In this document: one piece after another, positions 42,466 to 51,257 of the stretch | Position numbering within the stretch: position 1 is the stretch's first letter | How the letters are laid out: every line of letters begins with the position of its first letter | Source: Nonlabens ulvanivorans | GTDB lineage: Bacteria; Bacteroidota; Bacteroidia; Flavobacteriales; Flavobacteriaceae | Direction of reading: 5' to 3' | DNA: 64,000 nt | Assembly (NCBI RefSeq): GCF_000732625.1 | Contig: NZ_JPJI01000026.1 | Coordinates: 186,001 to 250,000 of the forward strand | Program-made: the position numbers and the translations under genes | The notes under the pieces: model-generated | Told to the model about the DNA's origin: nothing | What the model saw: the letters and a program-made list of their open reading frames with translations, nothing else | The model's database searches: none

Positions 42466-42891
42466 TTACATCTCTTCATAAACCTGTTTCCAGCTTAAGG
42501 TTTCTCTTTTAGTCTCACCTGCTGCACTTATAGCTAATTGTAAACCATCATCAGTTACAAATATTTTAATTATCATATCTGCTTCTCCTATAAGACTGTC
42601 TATTTCTTCTACTTCTCCATTAGCACTTATTTCATCTGTCAATTTTGTCATGAACATCGTTGTTAGTGCAATTAAACGATCACGATGCACCATACAATCT
42701 TGAGGCATTTGTGCTTTTAAATGCATTTGAATTGATTCACCCTTGGATTTAATTATCATAAATTCTTCGATGACATAATCATCTCCGACTATTTCAATCA
42801 TAGGCTCTACTAATTCTTTCTTGTAATCTTTTTGAGCAATAGAAATTAAAGACAAAAACACAAAACTGATGGATAATAAAAAACTTTTCAT
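42466..42891 (-). CDS. Secreted protein of unknown function
   Basis: A 141-residue product with a signal peptide (MKSFLLSISFVFLSLISIAQ, cut before KDYKK). The mature part is acidic, with one Cys (AQMPQDCMVHRD) and no motif I recognise; probably periplasmic. A third copy of the 70-bp hairpin repeat ends 27 bp upstream of the start. Confidence 0.6.
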   Translation of the reverse strand: MKSFLLSISFVFLSLISIAQKDYKKELVEPMIEIVGDDYVIEEFMIIKSKGESIQMHLKAQMPQDCMVHRDRLIALTTMFMTKLTDEISANGEVEEIDSLIGEADMIIKIFVTDDGLQLAISAAGETKRETLSWKQVYEEM

Positions 42892-42917
42892 TCTTAAATT
42901 TAAATTTGGTTGATATT

Positions 42918-42988
42918 AAAAAACCCTAAAACGCACTTATCCAATGATGTAGGAAAATCTGCGTTTTAGGGGAATGTGAATATAAGAG
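42918..42988 (-). repeat. 70-bp hairpin repeat, copy 3
   Basis: Over more than 60 bases the same as copy 2 (41844), including the loop. Minus-strand T-run follows the stem; about 130 bp behind the coiled small gene at 43116, hence a likely terminator. Confidence 0.85.
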
Positions 42989-43115
42989 AATTAAAAATAA
43001 ATGGGAAATGAAAAGTATAAATATGATAGTAGCACGTAGAGGAAAACCGCCACTATCAAACTAATGTTTCCCACGGCAACCACCTATAAATTCATCAAGT
43101 TTCTACTGGTGAAAA

Positions 43116-43412
43116 TCAATTCCCAGCAGCTTCTGCTTCTAGTTGTTCTCTTAAAGCTTTAAGGTCTGCCATTTGTTGTTCTCTTGCGGCTTTTTCAACC
43201 TGGTAAGCAGAGTCTCTTAATCGGGTTTGTTCTGCGAGCTGGGCATCAATTTCTGCCTGGCGTTGGTTTTGAATCAATTGTTGTGCTTGCTCTTGCGATA
43301 CCGCATTTACTTCTTGCAATCGCTGGTCGCGATCGTATTTTTTGTATAATCGACCTGCAGTTATGATGATGATGATTAAAACGACAATGATAATTCCCCA
43401 GGTCTTTTTCAT
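43116..43412 (-). CDS. Small membrane-anchored coiled-coil protein
   Basis: A 98-residue product from the ATG at 43412 (MKKTWGIIIVVLIIIIITAG); the ORF opens at 43496 without a better start. One TM helix is followed by about 70 residues of Gln/Glu/Arg-rich coiled coil (QEQAQQLIQNQRQAEIDAQL, AREQQMADLKALREQLEAEA). Single-span anchored coil; role unknown. Confidence 0.6.
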   Translation of the reverse strand: MKKTWGIIIVVLIIIIITAGRLYKKYDRDQRLQEVNAVSQEQAQQLIQNQRQAEIDAQLAEQTRLRDSAYQVEKAAREQQMADLKALREQLEAEAAGN

Positions 43413-43510
43413 AATAAAACGGTTAGTTATCAAATATATGGGTATGATTTGAATATCAATATACCCTTTATAGGGAATCTTATAAGGACAGAACACAAAG
43501 GTTAAAACCC

Positions 43511-43684
43511 TTAATCTGGAATGTCTTTCATTAAATACTTGAGAAAGTATTTATAATACATTTTATCTTTATAATTTTTATGACCAGTGGCGCGCTTTTT
43601 CTTAATAGCTTCTACAGACAGGTAGATCCTAATAATTAGAAACGCCATGAAAATGAGTAGGCCTATTAAAAAATATTGATTCAT
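43511..43684 (-). CDS. 57-aa small membrane protein
   Basis: Translated by eye: MNQYFLIGLLIFMAFLIIRI (membrane helix) then YLSVEAIKKKRATGHKNYKD and KMYYKYFLKYLMKDIPD. A single TM helix with a basic tail. It precedes the coiled-coil gene on the same strand by about 100 bp. Not recognised. Confidence 0.55.
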   Translation of the reverse strand: MNQYFLIGLLIFMAFLIIRIYLSVEAIKKKRATGHKNYKDKMYYKYFLKYLMKDIPD

Positions 43685-43855
43685 TGTGTTTACCTGATCG
43701 GTGTATGATGAAAACGCTTTGAGTAAGGTTATATCAAATACGAAACTAGGCTCAATTTAGTTTTAAACTTAAATAAATATAAGAATATTCTTCACTACTT
43801 ACCAAATACCAGAAAAGGAGATGAATCACCACAAAGAATAGTGATATTGTTTTAT

Positions 43856-44215
43856 TTAGTTCAGTAAGTCATCGGTTTCCTTAATTCTATAGGCTTGTTC
43901 TACTCCTAGATAGTCTGGATCACCTAGTTCTTCTGACCAGAATCCGTCTAGAACATCCATGGTCAGACATTTATACACCACAACACCTTTAAATATCGTG
44001 CCGGTATCAGACTTATAATTAAAGTTAATTACCAGAATATGGTCTTTATAAAAGCCTACTCCTTGTTGCACTTGATCATCACCTATTTGCCATAATGCAA
44101 CAATTCTATCATGTGGATCTAGTGATAAGGTAAGGATACCGCGATAGCTGCTTTGGGTACGATCTTGATTATGACCACTAATTTTATAAGTTCCTACCAG
44201 ATCATTTACGGTCAT
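43856..44215 (-). CDS. Hypothetical beta-rich protein
   Basis: A 119-residue product from the ATG at 44215 (MTVNDLVGTYKISGHNQDRT); the ORF opens at 44251. The pattern of strands (ILTLSLDPHDRIVALWQIGD, HILVINFNYKSDTGTIFKGV) and opening LVGTYKISG suggest a lipocalin-like or avidin-like small barrel. No signal. Divergent from the 51-aa gene and its TACCTTTG box. Confidence 0.6.
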   Translation of the reverse strand: MTVNDLVGTYKISGHNQDRTQSSYRGILTLSLDPHDRIVALWQIGDDQVQQGVGFYKDHILVINFNYKSDTGTIFKGVVVYKCLTMDVLDGFWSEELGDPDYLGVEQAYRIKETDDLLN

Positions 44216-44266
44216 CGCTTTTTTGTTTGTAAAGGTAAGTGCTATCTTCAAGTATTCTATATCGAC

Positions 44267-44274
44267 TACCTTTG
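44267..44274 (+). promoter_or_regulatory. Candidate -7 box (TACCTTTG)
   Basis: Exact TAnnTTTG match, 18 bp before the ATG of the 51-aa gene. The same octamer stands before mnmE and selO. Confidence 0.5.
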
Positions 44275-44292
44275 TCGCCTGATGATATTCTC

Positions 44293-44448
44293 ATGGCCAA
44301 AGCTGGAAAAGAAAAAAACACTAAAAACAAGAGTAAGCATACTAAGCTTATGAATCGCAAGAAGAATAAATTGCGCCAAGAGAAAGAGGCGCGTGCCCTG
44401 CGCTTAAAGGCTATTGTAAAAGCTGGGCAAAATAATAAAGAGGCTTAG
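44293..44448 (+). CDS. 51-aa highly basic small protein
   Basis: From the ATG at 44293 (MAKAGKEKNTKNKSKHTKLM); the ORF opens at 44239 but the upstream part overlaps the promoter box. About one third Lys/Arg, then RKKNKLRQEKEARALRLKAI and VKAGQNNKEA. A short helical basic protein of the sort seen in many Flavobacteriaceae; may bind RNA or ribosomes. The end is followed by a palindrome copy (44461). Confidence 0.6.
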   Translation: MAKAGKEKNTKNKSKHTKLMNRKKNKLRQEKEARALRLKAIVKAGQNNKEA

Positions 44449-44498
44449 TTGCTTCAGTACGCTTTCGCGAAAGCGGAATCCAACAACCCATCTGCACA

Positions 44499-44909
44499 TT
44501 ATACCAAAGCGTCTAAATAGACCCAATGTCCATTCTCTTTACAGAATCTAGAATGCTCGTGGATAATTTCTAATCGACCATTCTCCATATAAAATGCTTT
44601 AAACGCTACCGTACCGGTAAGATCATCTTTAAGCCCATGACTGGTTTGCAACACTTCTAATTTTACCCATTCTACAGACTGAGTCCATTGTTTCATCTCG
44701 CGAGCTTCTTTTTTACTAGGTCTTTTAGAGCTGTGATGACTGCGTTGTAGATAATCGATATCACCCATTACAAAAGCACTATAACGCGATCGCATCAATT
44801 GTTGTGCTGTGTTCACGTCGTTGATGTGATGATGTGCTATGGCACAACAGTTTTTATAGAGTCGCTGGGAATCGCAAGGGCAGTTCAAAGGGTCATTTTT
44901 TAATCGCAA
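44499..44909 (-). CDS. YchJ-like (UPF0225) protein with SEC-C motif
   Basis: A 136-residue member of the YchJ family: N-terminal SEC-C zinc motif CPCDSQRLYKNCC (Cys at 10, 12, 21, 22), then the body with MRSRYSAFVMGDIDYLQRSH, VKLEVLQTSHG and EIIHEHSRFCKENGHWVYLD. A zinc-linked protein of unknown biochemical role. Convergent with the 51-aa gene, one palindrome copy between them. Confidence 0.9.
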   Translation of the reverse strand: MRLKNDPLNCPCDSQRLYKNCCAIAHHHINDVNTAQQLMRSRYSAFVMGDIDYLQRSHHSSKRPSKKEAREMKQWTQSVEWVKLEVLQTSHGLKDDLTGTVAFKAFYMENGRLEIIHEHSRFCKENGHWVYLDALV

Positions 44910-44948
44910 AATTAATCACTTATTACCTTATTGGTTTATAAAGGCTAC

Positions 44949-45377
44949 TTATTTCACCCTACTGAAAAGTAATGCGTCTGTGGTAAAATCTGTAGGACGA
45001 GCTTCCCGACCAAAACCCAAGGCTATATGTAATTGATCCTTTGATTTCATTTCTAAAATTCCTTTAAGACGTCCTACTTCTGTATCATCACTTTTATCGA
45101 TTCTTATCAAATCGATAGCTATAGGTGATTGCTTATCATCAATTTGATAAGTCATAGCGAGTTCTTTTCCGTCATGGAAATAGGATTTCCCACCCATTTT
45201 AGATCCATTAAATTCTAAGATTGCATACCCATCACTGGTGAGTTCTAGAAAGCCTATATTGCTTTTATCCTCACCTTTCCAACGACCTACATGAGGACTA
45301 TCGCCCAGTAATGATGTAAAAGAGGTTAGAAACAGCAATAAAACTGCGGTAATACTTAAGGCTTTTAAAATTTTCAT
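44949..45377 (-). CDS. Secreted small protein of unknown function
   Basis: A 142-residue product with a signal peptide (MKILKALSITAVLLLFLTSF). The mature part opens HVGRWKGEDKSNIGFLELTS, a lipocalin-like start, and continues as beta strands (ELAMTYQIDDKQSPIAIDLI). No known family named. Likely periplasmic. Confidence 0.65.
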   Translation of the reverse strand: MKILKALSITAVLLLFLTSFTSLLGDSPHVGRWKGEDKSNIGFLELTSDGYAILEFNGSKMGGKSYFHDGKELAMTYQIDDKQSPIAIDLIRIDKSDDTEVGRLKGILEMKSKDQLHIALGFGREARPTDFTTDALLFSRVK

Positions 45378-45557
45378 GTCGTGTTATTAATGAGTTGGTT
45401 TTCAATAATACGAATTCTTTTAAATTTTAAAGAGATTGGGTAGGAATTGAGACTATGGTTTTAAAAACTACAATATCACTCCTTTAATGATAAATTTTTG
45501 AGATCCCATTATATATGGTTTGGCATATCATTAAATCTAGTTTCCTTACAATTCTGC

Positions 45558-45565
45558 TACCTTTG
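45558..45565 (+). promoter_or_regulatory. Candidate -7 box (TACCTTTG) of selO
   Basis: Exact TAnnTTTG match, immediately ahead of ATGATG (45567/45570), so the message would be nearly leaderless. Confidence 0.45.
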
Positions 45566-45566
45566 T

Positions 45567-47159
45567 ATGATGCACGACATTCATATCAATAACAGCTTTA
45601 CAGACGCGTTACCACAGGACCCAATAACAGAAAATTACACCAGACAAGTTACTGGTGCTGCTTATTCCCTATCGCAACCTTTAGTTTTTAAAAACGCACA
45701 AGTCATTCATGTATCTAAGCTAGCACAAGAGCTGGGTTTTACAAACGAAGAAGTGCAGTCTCTTGCTTTTAAAAATATAGTAACTGGACAAGAATTCCCT
45801 GATGGCGTTGCACCTTATGCGATGGCATATGCCGGACATCAATTTGGCAATTGGGCTGGACAGTTAGGTGATGGACGTGCCATCAATTTATTTGAAATGT
45901 TGCAACATGACCAGCGATGGGCATTACAGTTAAAAGGTGCTGGTCCTACTCCATATTCTCGTAGTGGTGATGGACTTGCCGTGCTGCGCAGTAGCATACG
46001 CGAGCATTTATGTAGCGAGGCGATGCATCATCTGGGCATACCTACCACGCGTTCTTTATCATTGTCTTTAAGTGGTGATCAGGTGTTGCGTGATATGTTG
46101 TACGATGGCAATGCTGCACATGAAAAAGGCGCTATTGTATGTCGTGTGGCACCTAGTTTTATACGCTTTGGGAATTTTGAATGGGCGGCAGCGCAAGGCA
46201 ATCCAGAGTATTTAAAGCAGCTTACAGATTATACCATTAAAACATTTTACAGTCATATTACCACGACCGGTAAAGAGGCTTACTTACAATTCTTTAAAGA
46301 AGTTACCGCTCGCACACTCGATACCATCATTCACTGGCAACGTGTCGGATTTGTACATGGTGTTATGAATACCGATAATATGTCTATTCTAGGACTTACC
46401 ATAGATTATGGACCTTATGGCTGGCTAGAGCCTTATGATCATGGATGGACACCTAACACGACAGACCGACAAAACAAGAGATACCGCTATGGTGCGCAGC
46501 CAGAGATAGGTTTATGGAACCTATTACAACTGGCAAATGCTTTGTATGAATTAATTAATGATGGTACTGCATTAGAGGAGATTTTAAACGATTATAAAGC
46601 AAATTATCAGTCTCAATATCTCAGGATGATGCAAAGTAAATTGGGTCTTCAAACATCGCAAGAAAATGATCAAGAGCTTATCGCTACTTTAGAACATCAT
46701 CTACAGTTACACGAGACCGACATGACCTTGTTCTTCAGAGAATTATCTTTAGTTGAACCACAAATGGATGCCGATAAAGCTTTTGTAACTATTTCAATGG
46801 CTTTCTATGATCTTGAGAACATCAGCGAGCCTCATCAATGGAGCTGGCTAGAATGGTTAGAACGTTACTTAAAACGATTACAGCTAGAACAGGACGCGTT
46901 GGGTATGGATGGTATCGCTTTCGCGAAAGCGAAACAACAACAAATGAATGCTATAAATCCTAAATACGTACTTAGAAATTACATGGCACAACTGGTTATC
47001 GATGATGCCGACAAAGGAGATTATACTTTATTAAACGATGTCTACAAAATGTTGCAGCGACCGTATGACGAGCAACCAGAATTTGACAAATGGTATGATC
47101 TGCGACCAGATTGGGCTCGCAACAAAGTAGGTTGTAGCATGTTGAGCTGTAGTAGTTAA
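45567..47159 (+). CDS. selO: SelO (YdiU) pseudokinase-fold AMPylase
   Basis: A 530-residue SelO, which transfers AMP from ATP to protein hydroxyls using a kinase-like fold. I use the ATG at 45567 (MMHDIHINNSFTDALPQDPI); the frame opens with TTG at 45498 and the added residues are unrelated. Landmarks: YAGHQFGNWAGQLGDGRAIN, LQLKGAGPTPYSRSGDG and VHGVMNTDNMSILGLTIDYG. It ends CSMLSCSS, the family's C-terminal C-x-x-C-like motif, so a Cys version, not selenocysteine. The palindrome at 46917 is read as IAFAKAKQ. Confidence 0.96.
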   Translation: MMHDIHINNSFTDALPQDPITENYTRQVTGAAYSLSQPLVFKNAQVIHVSKLAQELGFTNEEVQSLAFKNIVTGQEFPDGVAPYAMAYAGHQFGNWAGQLGDGRAINLFEMLQHDQRWALQLKGAGPTPYSRSGDGLAVLRSSIREHLCSEAMHHLGIPTTRSLSLSLSGDQVLRDMLYDGNAAHEKGAIVCRVAPSFIRFGNFEWAAAQGNPEYLKQLTDYTIKTFYSHITTTGKEAYLQFFKEVTARTLDTIIHWQRVGFVHGVMNTDNMSILGLTIDYGPYGWLEPYDHGWTPNTTDRQNKRYRYGAQPEIGLWNLLQLANALYELINDGTALEEILNDYKANYQSQYLRMMQSKLGLQTSQENDQELIATLEHHLQLHETDMTLFFRELSLVEPQMDADKAFVTISMAFYDLENISEPHQWSWLEWLERYLKRLQLEQDALGMDGIAFAKAKQQQMNAINPKYVLRNYMAQLVIDDADKGDYTLLNDVYKMLQRPYDEQPEFDKWYDLRPDWARNKVGCSMLSCSS

Positions 47160-47410
47160 GAATGAAAAGGATCTGGTATAATCGCAATCCATACAACACG
47201 ATTTTTTGAATCAACAACAAAACTGACGATCTAGAATATCGCCCATGAATGCTATTTTGATAGTGCAAGAATTCTGCTCATAGATCGTTATGAAAGAAAA
47301 TACCTCATATCTCTAAAAGTTTTCTTTTAATCGAATAATCTAGTAATCAATGAGCTATTATGTTTAAGTAGAGTATTATTGAAAGACTCTAGTACTTAAA
47401 CCAAACCTTC

Positions 47411-48169
47411 ATGAATTCTTTTTGCTTCATTATTATTTTGTCTCTATCCTGTATTGCACAAGCACAGGTAGGTGTCGGAACAGTAAATCCTCAAAATGAT
47501 TTACATGTTGCAGGCGGTTTACGTATCGATGATGCACCTAGTGGTACAAGTACAGATGCTCAAAACCGATTGCTGGCGAGAGATTCCAATGGCGATGTAG
47601 TGAATGTAACCATTGATCAGGCAGTAGAAAATGTGGGGATTCCTCAACTGGCGTTTAATGCAAAATTTGGTTCTGGTGGTAATGTGTTTTTTAGTGATTG
47701 TATCCCATGTGCTACAGGACAGGAAAGAAGATTTCATTTAGAACTACCACAAGTTAATATCAATAATACATCTCTAGTAGAATTAGAAGACCCAACAGGA
47801 ACAACAGTTTTAGGAGATGAATATTTTGAGATTAAAAAGGCTGGTTTTTATAGATTTGAAGTCAACTCTACTGTTGCTATTTCAGGATCAAGTACTTTTT
47901 TTATCAATCTTTATCTTAATAATTTGAAACTTTCAGGTACTACTGAGACGGATAGTTTTAGAATATTTGGTGGTATCCCTAGAGGCTCTGTAGATTCTCC
48001 TGTTAGCGTTCCTTTTTATGCCACAGACATACGCTATTATGATGTAGGAGATCAAGTGAGCCTAGGTTTAAAAGCTGCCGTTGTAGAAGGTGCTGGTAGT
48101 AGAGAATTATTTAGCATACTACCTATAGATGCTACCTATATCGCTCAAATAACGATTACGAAGTATTAA
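47411..48169 (+). CDS. Secreted protein of the flavobacterial QVGVGT type
   Basis: A 252-residue product: signal peptide (MNSFCFIIILSLSCIAQAQ) and opening VGVGTVNPQNDLHVAGGLRI with DAQNRLLARDSNGDVVNV, typical of flavobacterial adhesin/tail-fibre-like secreted proteins; the C-terminal half is a jelly-roll-like beta domain (FYRFEVNSTVAISGSSTFFI). Surface exposed, role unknown. Stands alone, 120 bp ahead of the exonuclease fusion gene. Confidence 0.7.
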   Translation: MNSFCFIIILSLSCIAQAQVGVGTVNPQNDLHVAGGLRIDDAPSGTSTDAQNRLLARDSNGDVVNVTIDQAVENVGIPQLAFNAKFGSGGNVFFSDCIPCATGQERRFHLELPQVNINNTSLVELEDPTGTTVLGDEYFEIKKAGFYRFEVNSTVAISGSSTFFINLYLNNLKLSGTTETDSFRIFGGIPRGSVDSPVSVPFYATDIRYYDVGDQVSLGLKAAVVEGAGSRELFSILPIDATYIAQITITKY

Positions 48170-48291
48170 ATTCTTGAGCAAGGATGATTCTCGTAGTTCG
48201 TGCTGGATTTTAGCTATATGTTAAAAATCCAATTGAAGCTATATTAATTGGAATTATTCCATAATTTTGGAACATTTCCAAATAACAGCAT

Positions 48292-49695
48292 TTGAATCAT
48301 CTTGAAAATTTATATTGTGTCGTTGACATAGAGACTACTGGTAACCGTATGAGCGGTAATCGTATGACCGAAATTTGCATAGTACGCATGCGAGGCGATA
48401 CCATACTGGATAAATACAGCTCTTTAATTGACCCAGAAGTTTTAATCCCAGATTACATTACGACTTTAACAGGTATAGATAATGCTATGGTCGCCAATGC
48501 ACCAGTATTTGCAGATGTTGCCGAAGAGATCTTGAACTTTACCAAGGATTGTATTTTTGTAGCACATAATGTCAACTTTGACTACAACGTATTGCGCAAC
48601 GAGTTTAAAAGACTACATCATGACTTTAAACGTAAAAAATTATGCACGGTAAGATTATCTAGAGAATTAATACCTGGAATGAGGTCGTATAGTCTGGGAA
48701 AATTATGTGATGCAATAGGCATTCCATTAATCAATAGACATCGCGCCGAAGGTGATACCGATGCAACAGTCATCCTTTTTAAAAAATTACTCGCAATAGA
48801 TGATGATGGTGTGACATTTGACAAATTTATTAAAGGTACTTTTAAAGAAGGAACTTTTCCGCCACATCTGGAACGTTCACAATTTGATGAATTACCTGAA
48901 ACCGCTGGTGTATATATCTTTAAAGATAAAGGACATAAAATCATTTACATAGGAAAAGCTATTAATATACGTAAACGTGTATTATCTCATTTCTATTCTA
49001 AAACGTCTAAGTCTTACTTGATGTGTCAAGAGATTTTTCATATTGATCATATCGTGACGGGTAATGAGCTGGTTGCTTTATTGCAAGAATCTGATTTGAT
49101 TAAAAAACATTATCCTCAGTTTAATGTGGTTCAAAAAAAGCCTAAACCAGCCTATCAAATCCTGCATTATAAAAATCAGCTAGGGATTATTCAATTTGCA
49201 GTAGGATTAGTTAAGTCCTATGATTATTCTGTAGTGACACATTATAACCGCGCTCATGCTGTAGAGCAACTAGAACAGCTTTGTGCAGATTATAATCTGT
49301 GTCCTCGATATTGTAGCTTTAAAACCAAAGAGGATTGTACATCACATTATAAATTAAAGAACTGTAAAGGCGTGTGTAAAAAAGAAGAGCTTGTTTCTTT
49401 ATACAATTTGCGTGCACAACAGGCGATAGAATCTTTACATAATCAGAATCCTAATTACATCATTAAACAGCCTGGTAGAACCCATGAAGAATCCTGTTTT
49501 ATTCTCGTAAAAGATGGTGAATATCAAGGCTATGGTTATGTAGATCGTTATGCAACGATCAACTCTTTATCAGACTGTGAAGATTTTATAGACCGCAAGG
49601 CAGCAAACTTTCATACCAATCAAATTATCAGAGCTTACCTTAAAAAATATGGTGAGCAAAACGTGATTCATGAAGAGATTGCTGCTGAATTGTAA
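48292..49695 (+). CDS. DEDDh exonuclease/GIY-YIG nuclease fusion (Cho/UvrC-like)
   Basis: A 467-residue fusion. N-terminal DEDDh exonuclease as in DNA polymerase III epsilon/DnaQ: VVDIETTG (Asp-x-Glu), HNVNFDYNVL, and HRAEGDTDAT (His-x4-Asp). Then a GIY-YIG domain of UvrC/Cho type (ETAGVYIFKDKGHKIIYIGKAINIRKRVLSHF, about 202-235, given here as landmarks TAGVYIFKD and YIGKAINIRKR). The start is TTG at 48292: the frame stops at 48283, no ATG or GTG precedes the exonuclease motif, and the next Met would delete it. Probably DNA repair. Confidence 0.92.
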   Translation: MNHLENLYCVVDIETTGNRMSGNRMTEICIVRMRGDTILDKYSSLIDPEVLIPDYITTLTGIDNAMVANAPVFADVAEEILNFTKDCIFVAHNVNFDYNVLRNEFKRLHHDFKRKKLCTVRLSRELIPGMRSYSLGKLCDAIGIPLINRHRAEGDTDATVILFKKLLAIDDDGVTFDKFIKGTFKEGTFPPHLERSQFDELPETAGVYIFKDKGHKIIYIGKAINIRKRVLSHFYSKTSKSYLMCQEIFHIDHIVTGNELVALLQESDLIKKHYPQFNVVQKKPKPAYQILHYKNQLGIIQFAVGLVKSYDYSVVTHYNRAHAVEQLEQLCADYNLCPRYCSFKTKEDCTSHYKLKNCKGVCKKEELVSLYNLRAQQAIESLHNQNPNYIIKQPGRTHEESCFILVKDGEYQGYGYVDRYATINSLSDCEDFIDRKAANFHTNQIIRAYLKKYGEQNVIHEEIAAEL

Positions 49696-49798
49696 ATGGA
49701 TATGTTAAGTCCATTTGTTAGTTATGTTAATAGATTATCAATTAAGAATTTATTAAAAATCTGAAATAGACATTTCTCTTAATTTTAAAATAAAAAAG

Positions 49799-49927
49799 AT
49801 GAACTACACATTTTCACCTAACGGCTATAGCGATTACAAACGCAAGACTATTGATGATCATGAAAATTATGATGACGAAGACGTGAATAATACTTCATCA
49901 TCTTCACGCTTTGAAAGCTATTTATAA
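49799..49927 (+). CDS. 42-aa small acidic protein
   Basis: Translated by eye: MNYTFSPNGYSDYKRKTIDD then HENYDDEDVNNTSSSSRFES and YL. Acidic, with Ser/Asn tail. Directly followed by a strong terminator, which supports a real short transcript. Not recognised. Confidence 0.5.
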   Translation: MNYTFSPNGYSDYKRKTIDDHENYDDEDVNNTSSSSRFESYL

Positions 49928-49959
49928 AAAAATCCGATCGATTGATCGGATTTTTTTTT
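49926..49959. terminator. Bidirectional terminator
   Basis: AT-flanked perfect stem with core ATCCGATC/GATCGGAT (49926-49939 with 49944-49957), loop GATT, T-run on both strands, between the 42-aa gene and the convergent hemerythrin gene. Confidence 0.9.
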
Positions 49960-49977
49960 CATGATATTCAGATATAA

Positions 49978-50412
49978 CTATCTGTTTTGCTCCATAAATT
50001 CTTGATAATCTTTTGCTAGACTAGATTTTTCTTTTTCGTTAAGAGCTTTACCTGCTAGTTGAAAGACCTCTTGTTCTTCTTCATCAAGATGATGTTCTAC
50101 TTGATGTGCCAGCTCTTTCATGTACTTGAGCCATGCACTGCTATCCATGTCTGTTTCTTCTAGTTTTTCAACTAGCTCATCCATTTCGTGATGCTCGGCA
50201 ATACTATGTCTAGCTTTTTCTTGAGTAAGATCAGATTCAATTAATGGAACATAAAAATGTCTTTCCTCAGCATCTGCATGAATGGCTAATTCATGTTTTA
50301 ATTTATTAAACATGTTCTTTCTCAATGCTGTTTCACCAGATGTGTGGACTAGTTGATCACAAAGATCTCTCTGAATTTCATGATCTTTTCTTAGAGCTTC
50401 AAAAATATTCAT
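49978..50412 (-). CDS. Hemerythrin-HHE domain protein
   Basis: A 144-residue four-helix HHE protein with the di-iron ligand set: KDHEIQRDLC (His), HADAEERHFYVPL (His..Glu..His), IAEHHEMDELVEKL (His..Glu) and VEHHLDEEEQEVFQLAG (His..Glu). Soluble. Of the type that buffers oxygen, NO or iron; it is next to a flavin-type stress protein gene 11 bp upstream, and the two are likely co-transcribed as a stress pair. Confidence 0.9.
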   Translation of the reverse strand: MNIFEALRKDHEIQRDLCDQLVHTSGETALRKNMFNKLKHELAIHADAEERHFYVPLIESDLTQEKARHSIAEHHEMDELVEKLEETDMDSSAWLKYMKELAHQVEHHLDEEEQEVFQLAGKALNEKEKSSLAKDYQEFMEQNR

Positions 50413-50422
50413 ATCGTTGGTT

Positions 50423-50923
50423 TTATAATTTTAAACTTCCACTAGTTCCTATTTCTGTTTCATCGCCTGTAATAGCAGTGTAGGCTAATTTTGCTAAGGT
50501 TACAATTGAATTTGTTTTAGTATCCCAATACTGCGCTTGTTCTGGTGTGAAGGTCAATACCGTTATTGTTGTGTCATCTTTTCCATCAAACCAATTATTA
50601 TCAAGATTTCCATAAAGCTCTTCAATTAAAATAGGATCCTTACTAATACTAGTAGATCCATAAACACTCAAGAACTCTTTAGACTTTATATCACTAAAAA
50701 TCAATTGAGTATCTGCATCTTTTTCGATGTTTTTATTGTGATCACTCGTGCTTTTACTGAAAAATAAGATTGATCCATTATCATTAATTCTCTTAGGCGT
50801 CATCGGTATACTGTCGACTGGCTTTGACCCTAGATTAGTAAGCATCATACTGGTCTCAATCGATCTGGATAATTCTAAGTATTTCTCTAAAGCTTCTCTT
50901 TGGTATAGGTTTTCTGAACTCAT
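50423..50923 (-). CDS. Pyridoxamine 5'-phosphate oxidase-like general stress protein
   Basis: A 166-residue protein with the split-barrel flavin fold: NDNGSILFFSKSTSDHNKNI, ADTQLIFSDIKSKEFLSVYG, and TVLTFTPEQAQYWDTKTN near the C-terminus, which is the layout of general-stress-protein-26-like proteins. Probably binds FMN or a related cofactor; not a biosynthetic PdxH. Upstream and probably in one operon with the hemerythrin gene. Confidence 0.88.
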   Translation of the reverse strand: MSSENLYQREALEKYLELSRSIETSMMLTNLGSKPVDSIPMTPKRINDNGSILFFSKSTSDHNKNIEKDADTQLIFSDIKSKEFLSVYGSTSISKDPILIEELYGNLDNNWFDGKDDTTITVLTFTPEQAQYWDTKTNSIVTLAKLAYTAITGDETEIGTSGSLKL

Positions 50924-51257
50924 TTTTTATTTTAAATATACAGACACATCATTGGTAATACTCTTAATTAATTACGAATTAACTCGTTTTTTAGAAGTAT
51001 CACTAATCATATCCGTATTTAAAATGATTATTATCAGATACTTTAAAACTTACACTCAATTTATCCTCTACTGGTAAATCTCTAAGAATGTTAAAATATG
51101 TTAAGGAACCAAATAAGCATTTCATGGAATGAAACCAACCATTGAATAAATAGCGATTGTCTTTTCTTAATGAAAGTCTCAAATTGTTCTTGTTAAATTG
51201 AAGAAGCCTGAATTAATTATTTAATTGAAGGTGACTTTTTATCAAGACTACAACATT
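50924..51257. other. Gene-free divergent control region
   Basis: 334 bp between the stress-protein start and the outer-membrane protein start at 51258. It should carry promoters for both directions. I see no strong hairpin, no palindrome copy and no repeat in it. AT rich. Confidence 0.5.

Noticed and set aside
38331-42988. Three copies of a 70-bp repeat as a possible CRISPR array
   Set aside because: The copies are kilobases apart, separated by genes, lack regular spacers and each forms a terminator-like hairpin with T-run.
45567-47159. SelO with selenocysteine
   Set aside because: The C-terminus reads CSMLSCSS with ordinary Cys codons and there is no in-frame TGA before the stop.
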